Part shown: positions 24,000 to 36,577 of the stretch, in pieces
How the letters are laid out: each line of letters starts with the position of its first letter
Numbering within the stretch: position 1 is the stretch's first letter
NCBI GenBank assembly: GCA_013399015.1
Contig: VWZX01009988.1
Coordinates: forward strand, 186,001-250,000
Direction: 5' to 3'
Length of the DNA stretch: 64,000 nucleotides
Source: Galbula dea
Lineage: Eukaryota > Chordata > Aves > Piciformes > Galbulidae
The notes under the pieces: model-generated
What the model was told of the DNA's origin: nothing
Database searches by the model: none
The model's input: the letters and a program-made list of their open reading frames with translations, nothing else
Position numbers and translations under genes: made by a program

Positions 24000-25350
24000 C
24001 AGACAATTCACCTCAGCCTCACCTCTGTGCAAGGGAAGATCACAGAACAGGTCATCCTAGAAGATATGCTAAGGCCCATGGAGGACAGGGAGGTGATTCA
24101 AGACAGCCAGCATAGCTTCACCGAGGGCAAGTCATGCCTGACCAAGCTGGTGGCCTTCTGAGATGGAGTGACTACATCAGTGGCCAAGGGAAGAGCTACA
24201 GATGTCATCTGTCTGGACTGGTGTAAGGCCTTTGACATGGTTCCCCACAACATCCTTCTCTCTTAATTGGAGAGAGATGGATTTGGTGAGTGGGCAGTTC
24301 AGTGGACAGTGAACTGCTTGGATGGTCACATCCAGAGGGTAATGGTCAATGGCTTGATGTCCAGATGGAGATCTGTAACAGGTGGTGCCCCTCACAGGTC
24401 CATACTGGGAGCAGTGATGTTTAATAACTTCAACAACATTGGCAGTGAATCGAGTGCACCCTCAACAAGTTCACAGATCACACCAAGCTGAGTGTGCAGT
24501 TGACATGCCTGAGGGAAGGGATCCATCCAGAGGGACCTGGACAAGCTGGAGAAGTGAGTGCATGTGAACCTCATGGGGTTCAACAAGGCCAAATGCAAGT
24601 TCCTGCACCTGGGTGGTGGCAACCCTCGATATCAATGGAAGTTAGGAGATGATGTGATTGAGAGCAGCTCTGCAGAGAGGGACCTGGGGGTACTGGCAGA
24701 TGAGAAGCTTGAGAGGAGCTGACAATGTGTGGTCACAGCACAGAAGACTAACTGAATCCTGGGCTGCATCCCCAGCAGTGTGGCCAGGAGGCCAGGGAGG
24801 GGATTGTGGCTCTGCTCTGCTCTGCTCTGGGGAGACCTCCCCTGCAGTGCTGGGGCCAGCTCTGGAGTCCTCAGCATAACAAGGACATGAACCTGTTGGA
24901 CCAGGTCCAGAGGAGGAATGATGTGAGGGCTGGAAGCTCTCTGCTGTGAGGCCAGGCTGAGAGAGTTGGGGTTGTTGAGCCTGGAGAAGAGAAGGCTCCA
25001 GGGAGACCTCACTGCAGCCTTGCAGTACTTCAGGGTCCTATTAGAAAGATGGAGACAGAATTTTTAGCAAGGCCTGCTGCCATAGGATGAGGGGTGATGA
25101 TTTTAAACTAATAGAGGGAGATTTAGACTGGATATGAAGAGGAAAGTGTTTACACTGAGGGTGGTGAGAGCCTGTCCCAGGTTGCCCAGAGAGGTGGGAG
25201 ATGTCCCATCCCTGGAACCACTCCAGGTCAGGTTGCCTGGGGCTCTGAGCAACATGGTCTAGTTATAGGTGTCCCTGATGATAGCAGGGGGGTTGGACTA
25301 GATGACCTTTAAAGGTCCCTCCTAACCCAAAGCATTCCAGGATTCTATAA
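24000..25350 (+). mobile_element. Long degraded CR1 copy (about 1.35 kb)
   Basis: This is the longest CR1 piece here. It starts inside the reverse-transcriptase domain. Recognisable remnants include an FTEGKSCLTKLVAF-like segment, a KAFDMVPHN-like segment near 24220 and a decayed G-x-P-x-x-S-x-LG block. It continues through the C-terminal region to the 3' UTR, ending ggattctataatcc. In-frame stops and frameshifts break the ORF, so it is not active. Its 3' half matches the subfamily of the copies at 27326, 33472, 38926 and 49561. Confidence 0.92.
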
Positions 25351-25737
25351 TCCAGTATGATCCCAAATGTTCAGCTCATCCTCAGCCACCTCTGAGGAAC
25401 ACATGGGCCCCAGCTGATGTTGTCAGGAACTCTGCACAACAGTTAACATTTAAAGATTTGGACAACAAACAAGGACACCTGCTGCCTACAGCAGTGAGCA
25501 CAGCCATCCCAGGGCAAGCCAGGCTACTTTCTACAGACTTTTTCCATTACTGGAAATGGTCCCTGAAATGGCAATGGCACAAGATAATTCTTCTGGCTGG
25601 AGGTCGTTACTCCAGACTGAGACCTCTGCAAAGAAACTTCAACATTGCAAAATAATGTGGCAGTCAAAAGTGAAGTCCACCCAGCTAAAAACTGTAGGAG
25701 GGTTTGTCCCCCAGGAACTTAGAGGTGAGGTAGAGGA

Positions 25738-26264
25738 ATCACAATATCCTGGGGTAGGGGGTGGTTGGAGGTGACCTCTGGGGATCATCCAGCCCAAACC
25801 CCCCTGCTCCAGCAGGGTCACCCACAGCAGCTTGCCCAGGGTCACCTCCAGCTGCCTTGGCAATCTCTCCACACAAGGAGACTCCACAGCCTCTCTGCAA
25901 AGCCTGGGACAGGGCTCTGCACCCTCACAACAAACAAGTTTCTCCTCCTGCTCAGCTGGAACCTCCTGGCTTCCAGTTGGTGCCCAGAGCCCCTTGGCCT
26001 GTCCCTGGGCACCACTGAGCAGAGTCTGGCCTCAGCCTCTTGCCCCCCTTGATCCTTTAGCTCTTGCTCAGCATTGAGCAGCTCCCCTGTGGGGCTGCTC
26101 TTCTCCAGGCTAAGCAGCCCCAGGGCTCTCAGCCTTTCCTCCTGCCAGAGATGCTCCAGTGCCCTCAGCATCTTCCCAGCCTCTGTTGGACTCTCTCCAG
26201 TAGTTCCTTGTCTCTCCTGAACTGAGGAGCCCAGAACTGGACTCCAGATGTGGCCTCACTAGGT
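25738..26264 (-). mobile_element. CR1 3' fragment, CCTGCTCCAGCAGGGTCACC subfamily
   Basis: The block gatcatccagcccaaaccc, then the ctgctccagcagggtcaccc segment, then C-terminal RT coding sequence, is read in reverse complement. The copy is very similar to the one at 40984. Its outer 40 bases (the 3' tail) are more diverged than its interior. Confidence 0.93.
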
Positions 26265-27325
26265 AAGGTAATAAGAGCTTCCCAAAAGTTGGTTGCAGAT
26301 GTCTAACAGTGCTCTGTCTAGCTCAGATACCTCCTAGAGTAGCTGACAAGCATCTCACTGCATTGCATCAGGTAAGAGACCTCGTTCCCACTGCTCTCTC
26401 TTGCCTGCTGCCTCTCTCCAGCTGGCAGGGAGGAAGGGGTTTGTGGGGGTCAGCCCTCCCAGAGCTCCTGTGCACAAGCAGCTTCCCACTGGCTCTTCCA
26501 GAAAATCCCATGGGGCTAACACAGGTGGGAAGATCTACTTTTTTTTTCCCCTTCCTCATTTTCCTTCCAGTTTCTACTCTCTTTACCTCAATCAAAATCT
26601 ATCTTCAGACTTCAGCCTTTTAATACTTTCCCAGCTCTCACATTTTTTTTTTCCTCAGAAAAGGCACATCTTTTGCTTTTACTTTCATCTCCTCCTCCTC
26701 ATGACCTGAGTGGCTTCTTCCCTTCATCATGTGTTGTGCCTCTACTGTTCCTGCCTCTCACTTTCACTCCACATGTGTTCTGCACTGCAGAGCAGCACAT
26801 GGCACTGGCACCAGCAGCAGCAGATCTTGAAGGAGAAAGTCACATGGCTTTTAGCAGCACATGGTTTCCAGCTGCTAACTTTGCATGTCTGTGGCCAAAT
26901 CCAAAGCACAGGCACTAAAAGTGGGGATTCCAGCTCTTACTGCTATTCAGACATCATTTCTGAGGGTTTGACTTGAAGTGCAATGGAGCAAACATGAACA
27001 GAAATGCCTGCTCCACTCCCAGTGATGGAAACAAAGATTGTCACACTGATGAAAGAAAGCAATGAGAAAATTCCTTCTGATTTCAATGAGACCAAAATTT
27101 TACCCTAAAGCCTGAGAAAAAAAGCTTAGAAATGCTCTTTTAGAAAGTCACAGTTGTTGGTAATTTTGAATTACCTTACTGCAGCTGAAATGGATTCCTG
27201 CAAAAAGGCCCAGGCACATAGTCTCTCCCAATCCTAAACCTCACCAGAGCCCTCTGAAAGGCTTTGAGGAAGAGATAACCAGTGTCAAGCCTTATGCTGG
27301 CCCCTCAGTGCTTGGGATTGGCCAT

Positions 27326-28008
27326 TTCATAGTCTCATCAGAATGGTTTGGGTTAGATTGAAAGGCCTCCTTTCAATGTCACCCAGTACAACCCCCTGCA
27401 GTCACCAGAGACATCTGCAACTACAGCAGGTTGCTCAGAGCCCCAAACAACCTGACCTGGAGTGGTTCCAGGGATGGGACATCTCCCAACTCTCTGGGCA
27501 ACCTATTCAAGTGCCTCACTACTCTCATTGTGAAAAATGTCTTCCTTATAGCCAGTCTAAATCTCCCTCCTATAGTTTCAAACCATCACCCCTTGTCCTA
27601 TGGCAGCAGGCCCTGCTAAAAAGTCTGTCCCCACCTTTCTGACAGACACCCTTGAAGCATTGAAGGCTGCAGTGAGGTCTCCCTGGAGCCTTCTCTTCTC
27701 CAGGCTCAACAACCCCAACTCTCTCAGCCTGGCCTCACAGCACAGAGCTTCCAGCCCTCACATCATCTCTGTGGCCTCCTGGCCCTGATCCCCCAGGTCC
27801 ATGTCTGTGCTGTGCTGAGGACTCCAGAGCTGGCCCCAGCACTGCAGGGGAGGTCTCCCCAGAGCAGAGCAGAGGCACAATCACCTCCCTGCCCTGCTGG
27901 CCAGGCTGCTGGGGGTGCAGCCCAGGACAGGGTTGGCTTCTGGGCTGTTAGCACACATTGCCAGCTCATGGTCAGCTTTCCATCATGCAACCATGCACCC
28001 AAACAAGG
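27326..28008 (-). mobile_element. CR1 3' fragment (about 680 bp)
   Basis: It starts with a diverged tail (agtctcatcagaatggtttggg) and the ccctgcagtcaccagagaca block. It then runs through RT coding sequence to a segment matching the 'gagaagct' region near 27970-28008. Its subfamily is that of the copies at 24000 and 38926. Confidence 0.92.
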
Positions 28009-31000
28009 TCTACCTTTGGATTTAGGATTGAGACACCACCACCCCCCCACCCCCCCAATAAGTGGGAGATAAAATGCTGCAGGCTGCAGCTGACACCTGA
28101 GCTCCAGGTGGGATCATCAGTGAAAAGACATTTGAAGGCATGAGGACCCTTCTCTACATTGTGGTTGGCTTCCAGAATTCATTCCTTTCAAGTGACATGT
28201 GGAAAACTGCAGTGCTTGGCTTTCTGTCACTTGCCTTTTGTTTCCAGGACTCTGAAACATCTTGTAACAGTGGATCCTTAAAACCCTCTTGGTGGCAAAG
28301 CTCTGCTGTCTGCAGCAGTTAAGCAGATGGAAGGGTTTCCTCTGCTGTTTGGTTCTGTTCCAGCCAGATGGAGATCCAGTGTGACTAGTGGGAAACTCTT
28401 TACAGCTCTTCCTTTTCTACACTATCCCAACCACAGCAGCATTTTCTCCTATACACCAAATTTTAGGCTGTTTCTAAGGTTGCCAGGCTCATGTGAGAAT
28501 GCTTGGTGTGCTGCCAGAGAATCTGCCTGGTTTCTCCTTATGAGAACTTCTATGCCATTTGGCCAACTTTAACCAGGTTTAACCAATGAGCAACATATCT
28601 GACATATGTTAAATCTATTTTACAAGCCTTCTGAAAGTGAGTGAACTAGGCAAAGCACAAGGTCCTGCTTCTGCTCTGCTGTGGCCCAGGTACAGCTCCC
28701 TTCTTAGTGGCAGCCCACAGAATGTCCTGTCTGTGGACAAACCACATTCAACCACTGCAAGCTACAGCCAAATCAGTCTGAAGAGACATCTGTGGGAAAC
28801 CAGATCCCTCTCCTCAGCAGCTCACAATGCTCCTCAGCTCTAACAAAAGCTTTGCAGGTGCACACCTTCCAAAAGCAGGTGAGGTGATGAGCAAAGCAGA
28901 GGGTGGTAGGACACTCTGGTACCTGCAGATCATGGTCGTTGCAACTAAATCCCAACTGTAGCTTTGACCAGAAGGGCAGATGCCACCTGAGGCCTTCAAG
29001 GTGATTTTTAAGAGAGGCTACAGTGCAAACAGCAGGCAGCAGTGGTAGATGTGTTCTTACCTCTTGTAACTAGACTCAGTAATATGAAATGCTACTGCAG
29101 CTCAGGGAGGACTCACCAAGCAAAATGTTTCTCAAATATACTGAAGAAAAACCAAATGAAAGCAGGCAAACAGAAAAGCAAGTCCTGCTCCCAGGCTGAG
29201 CCTGCTGCAAAGGGCAGTGCACACATCCAGGGCGAGTCAGGAGGGGAAAAAATGGAGATTACTTACAGTGGACTTGGTAGTCTGTAATTTTGGTGGTGCC
29301 TCTCTTTTGTTGGCCCAGGATTTAATTCAGTCTGCAAAAGAAACAGCCTGTTGGAATCATAGAGTGAAATGCCATCTCAGCAGTGAGCACACAGGGCTTA
29401 CACCAGGTGCCCTGATGGAGAGGATTGCTTGGTAACCAAAACAGTACACAAACTCAGTCCCAACAGCTGGAGAAGCCCTGGGTGGCTGCATTCACCTCCT
29501 CCATCACATCCACCCTGATGGGGACATGCCTGCTCCTAGGGGACACATCACCATGGGGTGTTCCTCCTCCTTGGATAAGGCTGCAGGGAGACCACAGCCA
29601 CGGGCAGATGCAGTGCAGAGAAGACAAAAGCTCCACACCCTGGCATGGATTTCAGGTCTGCTCAGACATTGAGCATTCAGGCCAGCATGCAGGTGCTGCA
29701 GCCCCTCCCCTAAAGCTGGTACCCAGTCCTGAATTTTGCACTGAAAGCAGCTTTAGCTTGTGGAAACCATTCGGTTTCTCCACACTTGGCTTCCACAGAG
29801 CTCCCAGCACAACTGAAGTGATCTGCATGTGGGCCAGGTTTAGATGAAGGAAAGCAGCTTCCCACATGAAGATCTACCTTAAAACTTGACCATGCCTATG
29901 GACTGTGCTCTGAGTGTACTTGTCATGCAAAGAAAAAGACATGTCCTCCACAGACAGCAATCACTGCAATTCCACAGGAGGATGTAGAGTTCCTCCAGGT
30001 TGATATCCCCATCCCAAATCCTGTGTCCAGTGGCCCCTGGGCAACCCACTCTGCAACAGAGAGGTATGAGCCTGCCACCAGAGCTCAGCTCAGAGAATAA
30101 CACAGTCAGGACTAAACATCTCTCTCTCCCTTTCCTGCATGGTCATAGTGTTTCTGAACCACTGAAGGAACAAAGAGGCTTACTAAAGCACCTCCAGGCC
30201 ACGATTCTGGTTGCACAGAAACCCTGGTTTTCAGAAGCAGTTTAAGGTCTCTCAGGCTTTGTGAGGAATTTTTGGAAGCTTCAAGGGGCTTCATGTACAG
30301 AGACAGCAACTCTTTCCACAACTGCCTGCTGCAGGATAGTCTTTGAGCTTTACTCTTGCCACCTCCCTCAACCTGCCTTCAACCCCAGCTTGCTGCCACC
30401 TTGCCTTTTCATCATATTGTGTCCAACTCTGGACTGCACCTTCCTCAACACTGCAACCTCCTGCTACCACAAAAGATCATGCTAGTCAGATCTCCACCTC
30501 TCCATCCTTTTCCTCCCCCTGGAAACACAGTGCTGCCAACCCTGATGCCACCTCCTTCTGCCAATACTTGCTGTGTAAAGATGTCACCAGCCCTCTTCTC
30601 CAGACAGCAGAGCCCCTGGGCATGTGTTAGGGCATCCCAATGGACATGTGCAGCAATTCTGTCCAGGCACATGGGGACATACAAACATCTAAAGAAGGAT
30701 GAGTTTGGAGGCAAGCAGCCTCCTCTCACCTGAGGTGCAGGTCCAACCACAGCCAGGAGAAAAAGTCATTTTTTCACCAGTTAGTTTTTCATTCCACTTT
30801 TGCCACCTAGACTCCCAGAAGCTGTAAGTTCAGGAATTGCACAGCTCTGCAGTGCCTGAATACAGCCCTGTCTCCTCCCAACTCCCAAGCTCAGTGTGGA
30901 AACAAGTTCTGTGAAGTGGCACAAATTCCATTTGAACCTTGCAGCCACCACAAACTCTGGCACAAGGAGCACTCCTTTGGTTGGGAAGAGGACTGAAATC

Positions 31001-31813
31001 CCACCTCCCCTGGGGACATACCTCCTAAAATCCAACCAAGTCTCAGACAACAACTCAAACCACTGCTGGTGTCTGAAATCAGCTGGTGGCTCCCTGCTGT
31101 ATTATGGACACAGCACCCACAGGAATACAGGTGTCTCCTGCACCACCATGAAACACTTGGTGATGAAATGAAAGATTTGATTCTCCTGCCCCTTAGGAGA
31201 CTGGATCCCCTTTCCCATATCCCAAGTTACCCATGTCCCAGCCCCATCATCAGCATGGTGTACTTTGTCTTAGCAGACAGGGATGGCCCATCCTGCAGCC
31301 AAGAGCACCGTGGGCATGAGCCAAAGAGAGGAGGCATAAATGAACCCTTCACCCTGCAGCTCTGTGCAGTGGTGGAGAGAGCAGCACACTCTGGGTCCTG
31401 CTCTGGGTCCCACCTTCAGCCCAGTGCTTGGAGTTGTGCTCTGTGGGAGAAAAGCCAGGCCTCAGGCCACTCCTGAGTAAGAAATTCCTCCGACCACCCC
31501 AACAATGGCATCACCAGGTTGCTCCCAAGAGCCATTTAGAAATGGAAGGGGCTGAGAAGCCTCCTGATTCTATGATCCTCCATTGCTCAGAACAACACTT
31601 GGGATTGGCAAAAGATCATGCTCCTCTAGCTTGATGATAACACAAGTGCATCCATACCAAGTGTGAATGTTGCTCAGGTGGTTCTCCTCCATCTGCAGCC
31701 TGCTGCACACTGAGCCCTCCCCACCACCTGCCCCCAGACCGCTGGCAGAGCAGAGCTAGGAGGCAGTAGGAATGCAAACAGGGAGCCAAGGGACAAGAGC
31801 AGGGGAGGGAAAG

Positions 31814-31835
31814 GCTGCAGGCAGGAAAGGGCTAC
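31814..31835. repeat. Left copy of a 22-bp direct repeat flanking CR1
   Basis: Starts gctgcaggcagg and ends gggctac. It is identical to 32646-32667 on the other side of the CR1 insertion. A partial third copy (aggcaggaaagggc) directly follows it at 31836-31849. Confidence 0.85.
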
Positions 31836-31848
31836 AGGCAGGAAAGGG

Positions 31849-32645
31849 CCAAGGGGATGAGTTTTAATAAGGGTAAATGTAGAGTCCTGCATTTTGGGAG
31901 TAACAACCCCCAGCAGAGCTACAGGCTCGGGAAGGTGTGGCTGGAGAGCTCCCCAGCAGAGAAGGACCTGGGGGTGCTGATTGACAGCCGGCTGAACATG
32001 AGCCAGCAGTGTGCCCAGGTGGCTAAGAAGGCCAATGGTATCCTGGCTTGCATCAGGAATAGTGTGACCAGTAGGAGCAGGGAGGTGATCTTGCCACTGT
32101 ACTTGGCACTGGTGAGGCCACACCTCGAGTACTGTGTGCAGTTTTGGGCACCGCAGTTTAGGAAGGACATTGAGGTACTGCAGAGGGTGCAGAGAAGGGC
32201 AACTAAGCTAATCAGGGGCCTGGAGAACAGGCCTTATGAGGAGAGGCTTAGGGAGCTGGGGTTGTTTAGCCTGGAGAAGAGGAGGCTGAGGGGAGACCTT
32301 ATCGCTCTCTTCAGCTACTTGAAAGGTCATTCTAGGGAGGTGGGTGTTGGCCTCTTCTCCCTTGTGACTAGTGACAGGACTAGAGGGAATGGGCTTAAGC
32401 TGAGCCAGGGTAGGTTTAGATTGGATATTAGGAAGAATTTCTTCACTGAAAGAGTGGTGAGATATTGGAATAGGCTGCCCAGGGAGGTGGTGGAGTCACC
32501 ATCCCTGGAGGTTTTTAAGAAGAGGATAGATGTGTTTCTTCAGGGGATGATTTAGGGGTAAGAGTAGTGTAGGGCTATCAGTTGGACTAGATGATCTTGA
32601 GGGTCCTTTCCAACTGTAATGATTCTGTGAGTCTGTGATTCTGTT
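31849..32645 (+). mobile_element. CR1 3' fragment with an intact 232-codon RT C-terminal frame
   Basis: This is the best preserved CR1 in the window. An unbroken frame (31857-32555) encodes the C-terminal part of the CR1 reverse transcriptase, after the catalytic YADD region, which is absent. It ends with the expected stop and a 3' UTR with a tail of near-octamer repeats (gattctgtgagtctgtgattctg). The copy is 5'-truncated and cannot be autonomous. A perfect 22-bp direct repeat flanks it (31814-31835 and 32646-32667), as expected of a target-site duplication. The intact frame suggests a younger insertion than the rest. Confidence 0.95.
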
Positions 32646-32667
32646 GCTGCAGGCAGGAAAGGGCTAC
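32646..32667. repeat. Right copy of a 22-bp direct repeat flanking CR1
   Basis: It begins immediately after the CR1 3' tail and is identical to 31814-31835. Confidence 0.85.
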
Positions 32668-32973
32668 CCAGTGATGTCAGTGAGGGTGGAGCACACAGTG
32701 CTAAGGGTTCAGGGGTGGTTGTCCCAGGAAGGCACCTCCCATGGGAAGGGCAGGCAGTAGGAGAATGGACATGCTCCCCAGGTTAGCCACTGGCTTGCTT
32801 CATCTGGGCTGGACTTGGCTGCTGTCTGAGCTGCTCAGTGCCTAACAGCTCTGCATGGCTGAAACACACCTGCCAGAGCCACGTCTGCCCAGCAGCACAC
32901 ACACACAGCGCAAGTTTTGTTCCTTCCCAGTTGCAGGTGACTGTTAGAAAACAAGTATTTTGGTTTTTAGAAA

Positions 32974-33014
32974 GGGTGGGGTTTTTGGTGGTTTGGGTTT
33001 TTTGGGGGTGGGGG
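32974..33014 (+). repeat. G-rich tract with quadruplex potential
   Basis: Five runs of three to five G (32974, 32978, 32995, 33004, 33010) are separated by T-rich loops. One loop is 13 bases. The G-rich strand is the template strand for HIVEP3 transcription. Confidence 0.6.
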
Positions 33015-33471
33015 TTTTTGTGTTTGTTTCTTTCTGTTAGGAAGCAGCAGATTTTTGGTTTAATGCTAGAAACTCAGGCACCTACCAACGTGATTCACAC
33101 TTTTGATTCATAAACCAGTTTCACACATGCAACACCTGCTGAGTAGCTAAGGACTTGCCAAGGGAAAAGGCAATCCAGTGCTAAACTCAAGAGCCTGGGG
33201 TTCAATTCCCTCTTTGGTTCCACATCTCCTGTGTGAAGCTGGACAAGTTCTACCATCTAGGGCCCTGTTAGTGCCCATTTCCAACACGGGGATGCTCCCT
33301 TCTTTCACAGATGTGTTGTGACTCATCCATTAATGTCTGTGAGGGAAGGGAAAGACCCACAGAGATAAAGAGGGATCCATGGAACCAGAAACAGATGGGA
33401 AGGCATCCAGGAGACTTCCTCTGCTCATTAAAATGTCCAGGATTGAATGCTGTGTTTATTAACTTTCACTT

Positions 33472-33645
33472 ACAGAATCACAGAGTGGTTAGAGTGGGAA
33501 GGGACCTTTCAAGGTCATCTAGTGAAACCCCCTGCAGTCACCAGGGACATCTGCAACTAGATCAGGTTGCTCAGAGCCCCAAACAACCTGAACTGGAATG
33601 GTTCCAGGGATGGGACATCTCCCACCTCTCTGGGCAACCTGCTAT
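33472..33645 (-). mobile_element. CR1 3'-end fragment
   Basis: It runs from the tail acagaatcacagagtgg through ccctgcagtcaccagggaca to ctctgggcaacctgct. It is truncated inside the C-terminal coding region. Confidence 0.93.
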
Positions 33646-33924
33646 ACCCCACATGGTTTTAGCAATGTCCCTTCTCACCTCTCCAGATAGAAAGGGCTCT
33701 GGTACCTGCACCACCAGGACAGCAGACAAACAGAACAACTCCAGAACAACTGCACTTTGCCAGCAAGGCATGTGTAAAGGGTTCATCTATTTTCAGCTAT
33801 TTTTATAACTCCAAACAGTTTCTCCAGAAAGCATTTGAGTCGGAACAGAGTGATTAATTATTGCAAAATCTGCATATTTTACAGCTAAATATTCCCAGAA
33901 GTGTTATCTTTGAAACTAGAAGAT

Positions 33925-33936
33925 GGGGGGGGGGGG
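33925..33936. repeat. Homopolymer of 12 G
   Basis: A single uninterrupted run of twelve G; its length may be uncertain in the assembly. Confidence 0.9.
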
Positions 33937-36530
33937 AAGAGCAACAAGCCCTGTGCAGCCTGGCAAGCATCACCACCAGAGATAAAGCAGGGCTTTTACC
34001 ACCAACCCAGACATGCAAAGAGCAGCTGAGGGCTCCCTTCCTCCTGGTCACACTCACAGAGTGCAGAAGGCATGAAAGTTTTGTCCTCCTTTAGAGGCCA
34101 ACACTCAGCTCTGTCCCATCCAATGTAAACCTTTGGTACAGCCTGAAGGCAGCCCCAGCTCTTGCCCACAGTCCCACGTGTGCTGCCTGGACCAGCTCAT
34201 GGCTGCTCCACTTCCATCAGGAAGTGCAACTGGGAATTGAAGTCAGGCTTCTGCAGCCAGGGAAGGAATGGCTTTACACCACTCACAGTCCAGAGGGTTT
34301 GATGGGGGTTTTTTTTGACCTAGGTAATGAAACTAATCCTGTTTTCTTGAAAACAAACCTCAAGAAGTCTAAGTTCTCTCAGAATGTTTCAGATGACCCC
34401 CAAGAACCCCTGACTGCCTGTGACTGTGAAGGGGATTCTGTGCATCACTGCCACATCTCCTTCAGGGCTATAAAAGTCTCTGCTGCTTTCACTTCTCACA
34501 TGCTCCATGGTGCAAGAAAGTCATTAGAAAACTAGTATTTTGAAAGCACTGCTGTGTAATGGTTCTTTCAAAATCCATCTGAACTGAGCTCTCCAGAGCA
34601 GCCAAACCAAGGGTGGGAAGATTGGTGAGATGCTGGCTCTTGCCAAGGTAACGTGACTTGCACACAGCTCCAGCACTAATTGCCTCTCCCTGATAATATG
34701 TTCTCCCTGCTGGGACTGATGGTTAAACTCATGTATTGAGAAACCTCCCAAACCTTCCAAAACTTCTCTACAGAGTTTCAAGCCACAGGAGTGGAAAAAA
34801 AAAACAAAACTAAAAAGAAAGAAAGGGACAAGTACAGTTCAGCTGGAGTTTATGATTTCTGCTCAATCACATAATTGCAGGGTGAATTAGTGGGGAACGA
34901 GGCTTTCATCAACACCACAGTCCCTGGTCTCCTGGCCAGCAAGCTTTGTAGAGATCAGCTGAAAATGGTTTCCCTTGGCCCTCCCCTGGCTTAGTGATGA
35001 ACCTCACCTCAGAGACTGCCTTGCCTTTCTTCCACGGGTGCACAGAGCCATGTCTGGGGAGTCTTGGTGAGCACAAGAGCCACTGTACCCTGGCTGCTTA
35101 CCTCTCCCTTTGCCTTGTGCAAAATCCACCCAGGCAATGGCTACTGGAGGTGTGGTGCAAAACCCAGACAGATCCAGGAGCATCCCAGACCATTTTGCTG
35201 TGCTTCAAGATGAAGCTTGTCCTTCTGCAGAGAGCACACACAAAGCCTGGCCACTGAGATGGAGTGAGGCCTTCCCATGTCACTGGCCCTCAGGCAGAAA
35301 GCCGATCCTAGGTCCTTTTATCTGCTGATCTAAGTAGCCTCAGTTGCTGTGAAGTTGGAGGGTGGGTGTTTGTCACAGCAGCTAGTCACTCCCCTGCTTC
35401 TCCTGCCCTAAGGAGCTGACTCCTCTCTGTCTGCTCAACTCGAGGGCTGGGATGGAGCAGAAGGAAGTTCACTATGGGAACCTGGACAAAGACAGGAGAA
35501 CCACAGTGAAGGTCAGGCTGCCCAAATGTTAAGAAACAGTTAACAGGCCAACTTCCAGACAACATACCCACTGCTGACTCATAGCATGGGCCTTCAGTTT
35601 GAAAAGACCTGCAAGCAGCTGCTGGGCTGAGGAGGGTGTCCCAGGCAGACCCATTGCACCCTTGCAGCCAGGTTGGTCTGCAGAGCTACAGCAAGTTAGA
35701 GCACAGGTCATGAAGCTGCTGTTTTGCATGTGTAGGAGTCTGGGCTCACTGCACACATCTTGTCAAGACTTATGCAAACACACAGCAGAGCCAGAACCTC
35801 ACCATGCTGCGGGCAGTGCATCATCTGTATCAGAGAACCAAACCCAACATCACAGGAACACAGCAGTGATTTCAGCACTTGGTGTGAAAAATGGCCCTCA
35901 GATCATCTCCCAAAATGGCAACAAGTTTGTCCCAGCACTTTCCATATTTCATTTTACCCTGCAATGATACACAGCAAGTTGCAGGCCCTGGCTCACACAT
36001 CTGGACTCTGCTGCCCACAAGGGACTGTCACCAGTTGGGAACCTCTTCTCTCAGTGACTTCAGGAGAACAATTAACAGAGGAAGGGGTTACCCAGCAGGC
36101 AAGCCTGCAGCTACTAAATGAGAAGGTCAGTTAATCAGTAAGCAAAGCAGTGCTGAAAGACAGAAAAGAGGCAGCAGCAGCAAGGAAGTCATGACTGTGA
36201 GTAATAATGAGATTAACTCCCATTCCTTACAGGGTATCCTCCAGTGGCTCATGCACACAGATCTTACCACCCCCCACACCAGGCTGCATCACTCCAGGAC
36301 TCAGAGAAAGTTCTGCTAAAAGGTTGCAACTGCTGAGCTCTTCTCAGCCTGGAGCTGACAGTGACTTGTCAGCCTTCCACAGCTCTGCAGAGCAGGGTAA
36401 CACCCAGCACAAGCCTGGGTGTCCTAGCTTCTGTGTGGTGCTCAGCAGCTGATTCAAGATCATTTCCTTGTCAGCATATTTTGCATTTCATGGTTTCCTG
36501 AGAGCATTATTTGCCTCAGGCTTCAGTAAA

Positions 36531-36577
36531 GGAAAAAAAAAAAAACCAAAACCCAAACCAAAACAAAAAAGCAAACC
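36531..36577. repeat. A-rich and CAAAA/CCAAA low-complexity tract
   Basis: A run of A followed by ccaaaacccaaaccaaaac-type units. Confidence 0.85.

Noticed and set aside
31857..32555. The 232-codon ORF as an active reverse transcriptase
   Set aside because: Only the C-terminal part of the CR1 protein is present. The catalytic YADD region and the endonuclease are missing.
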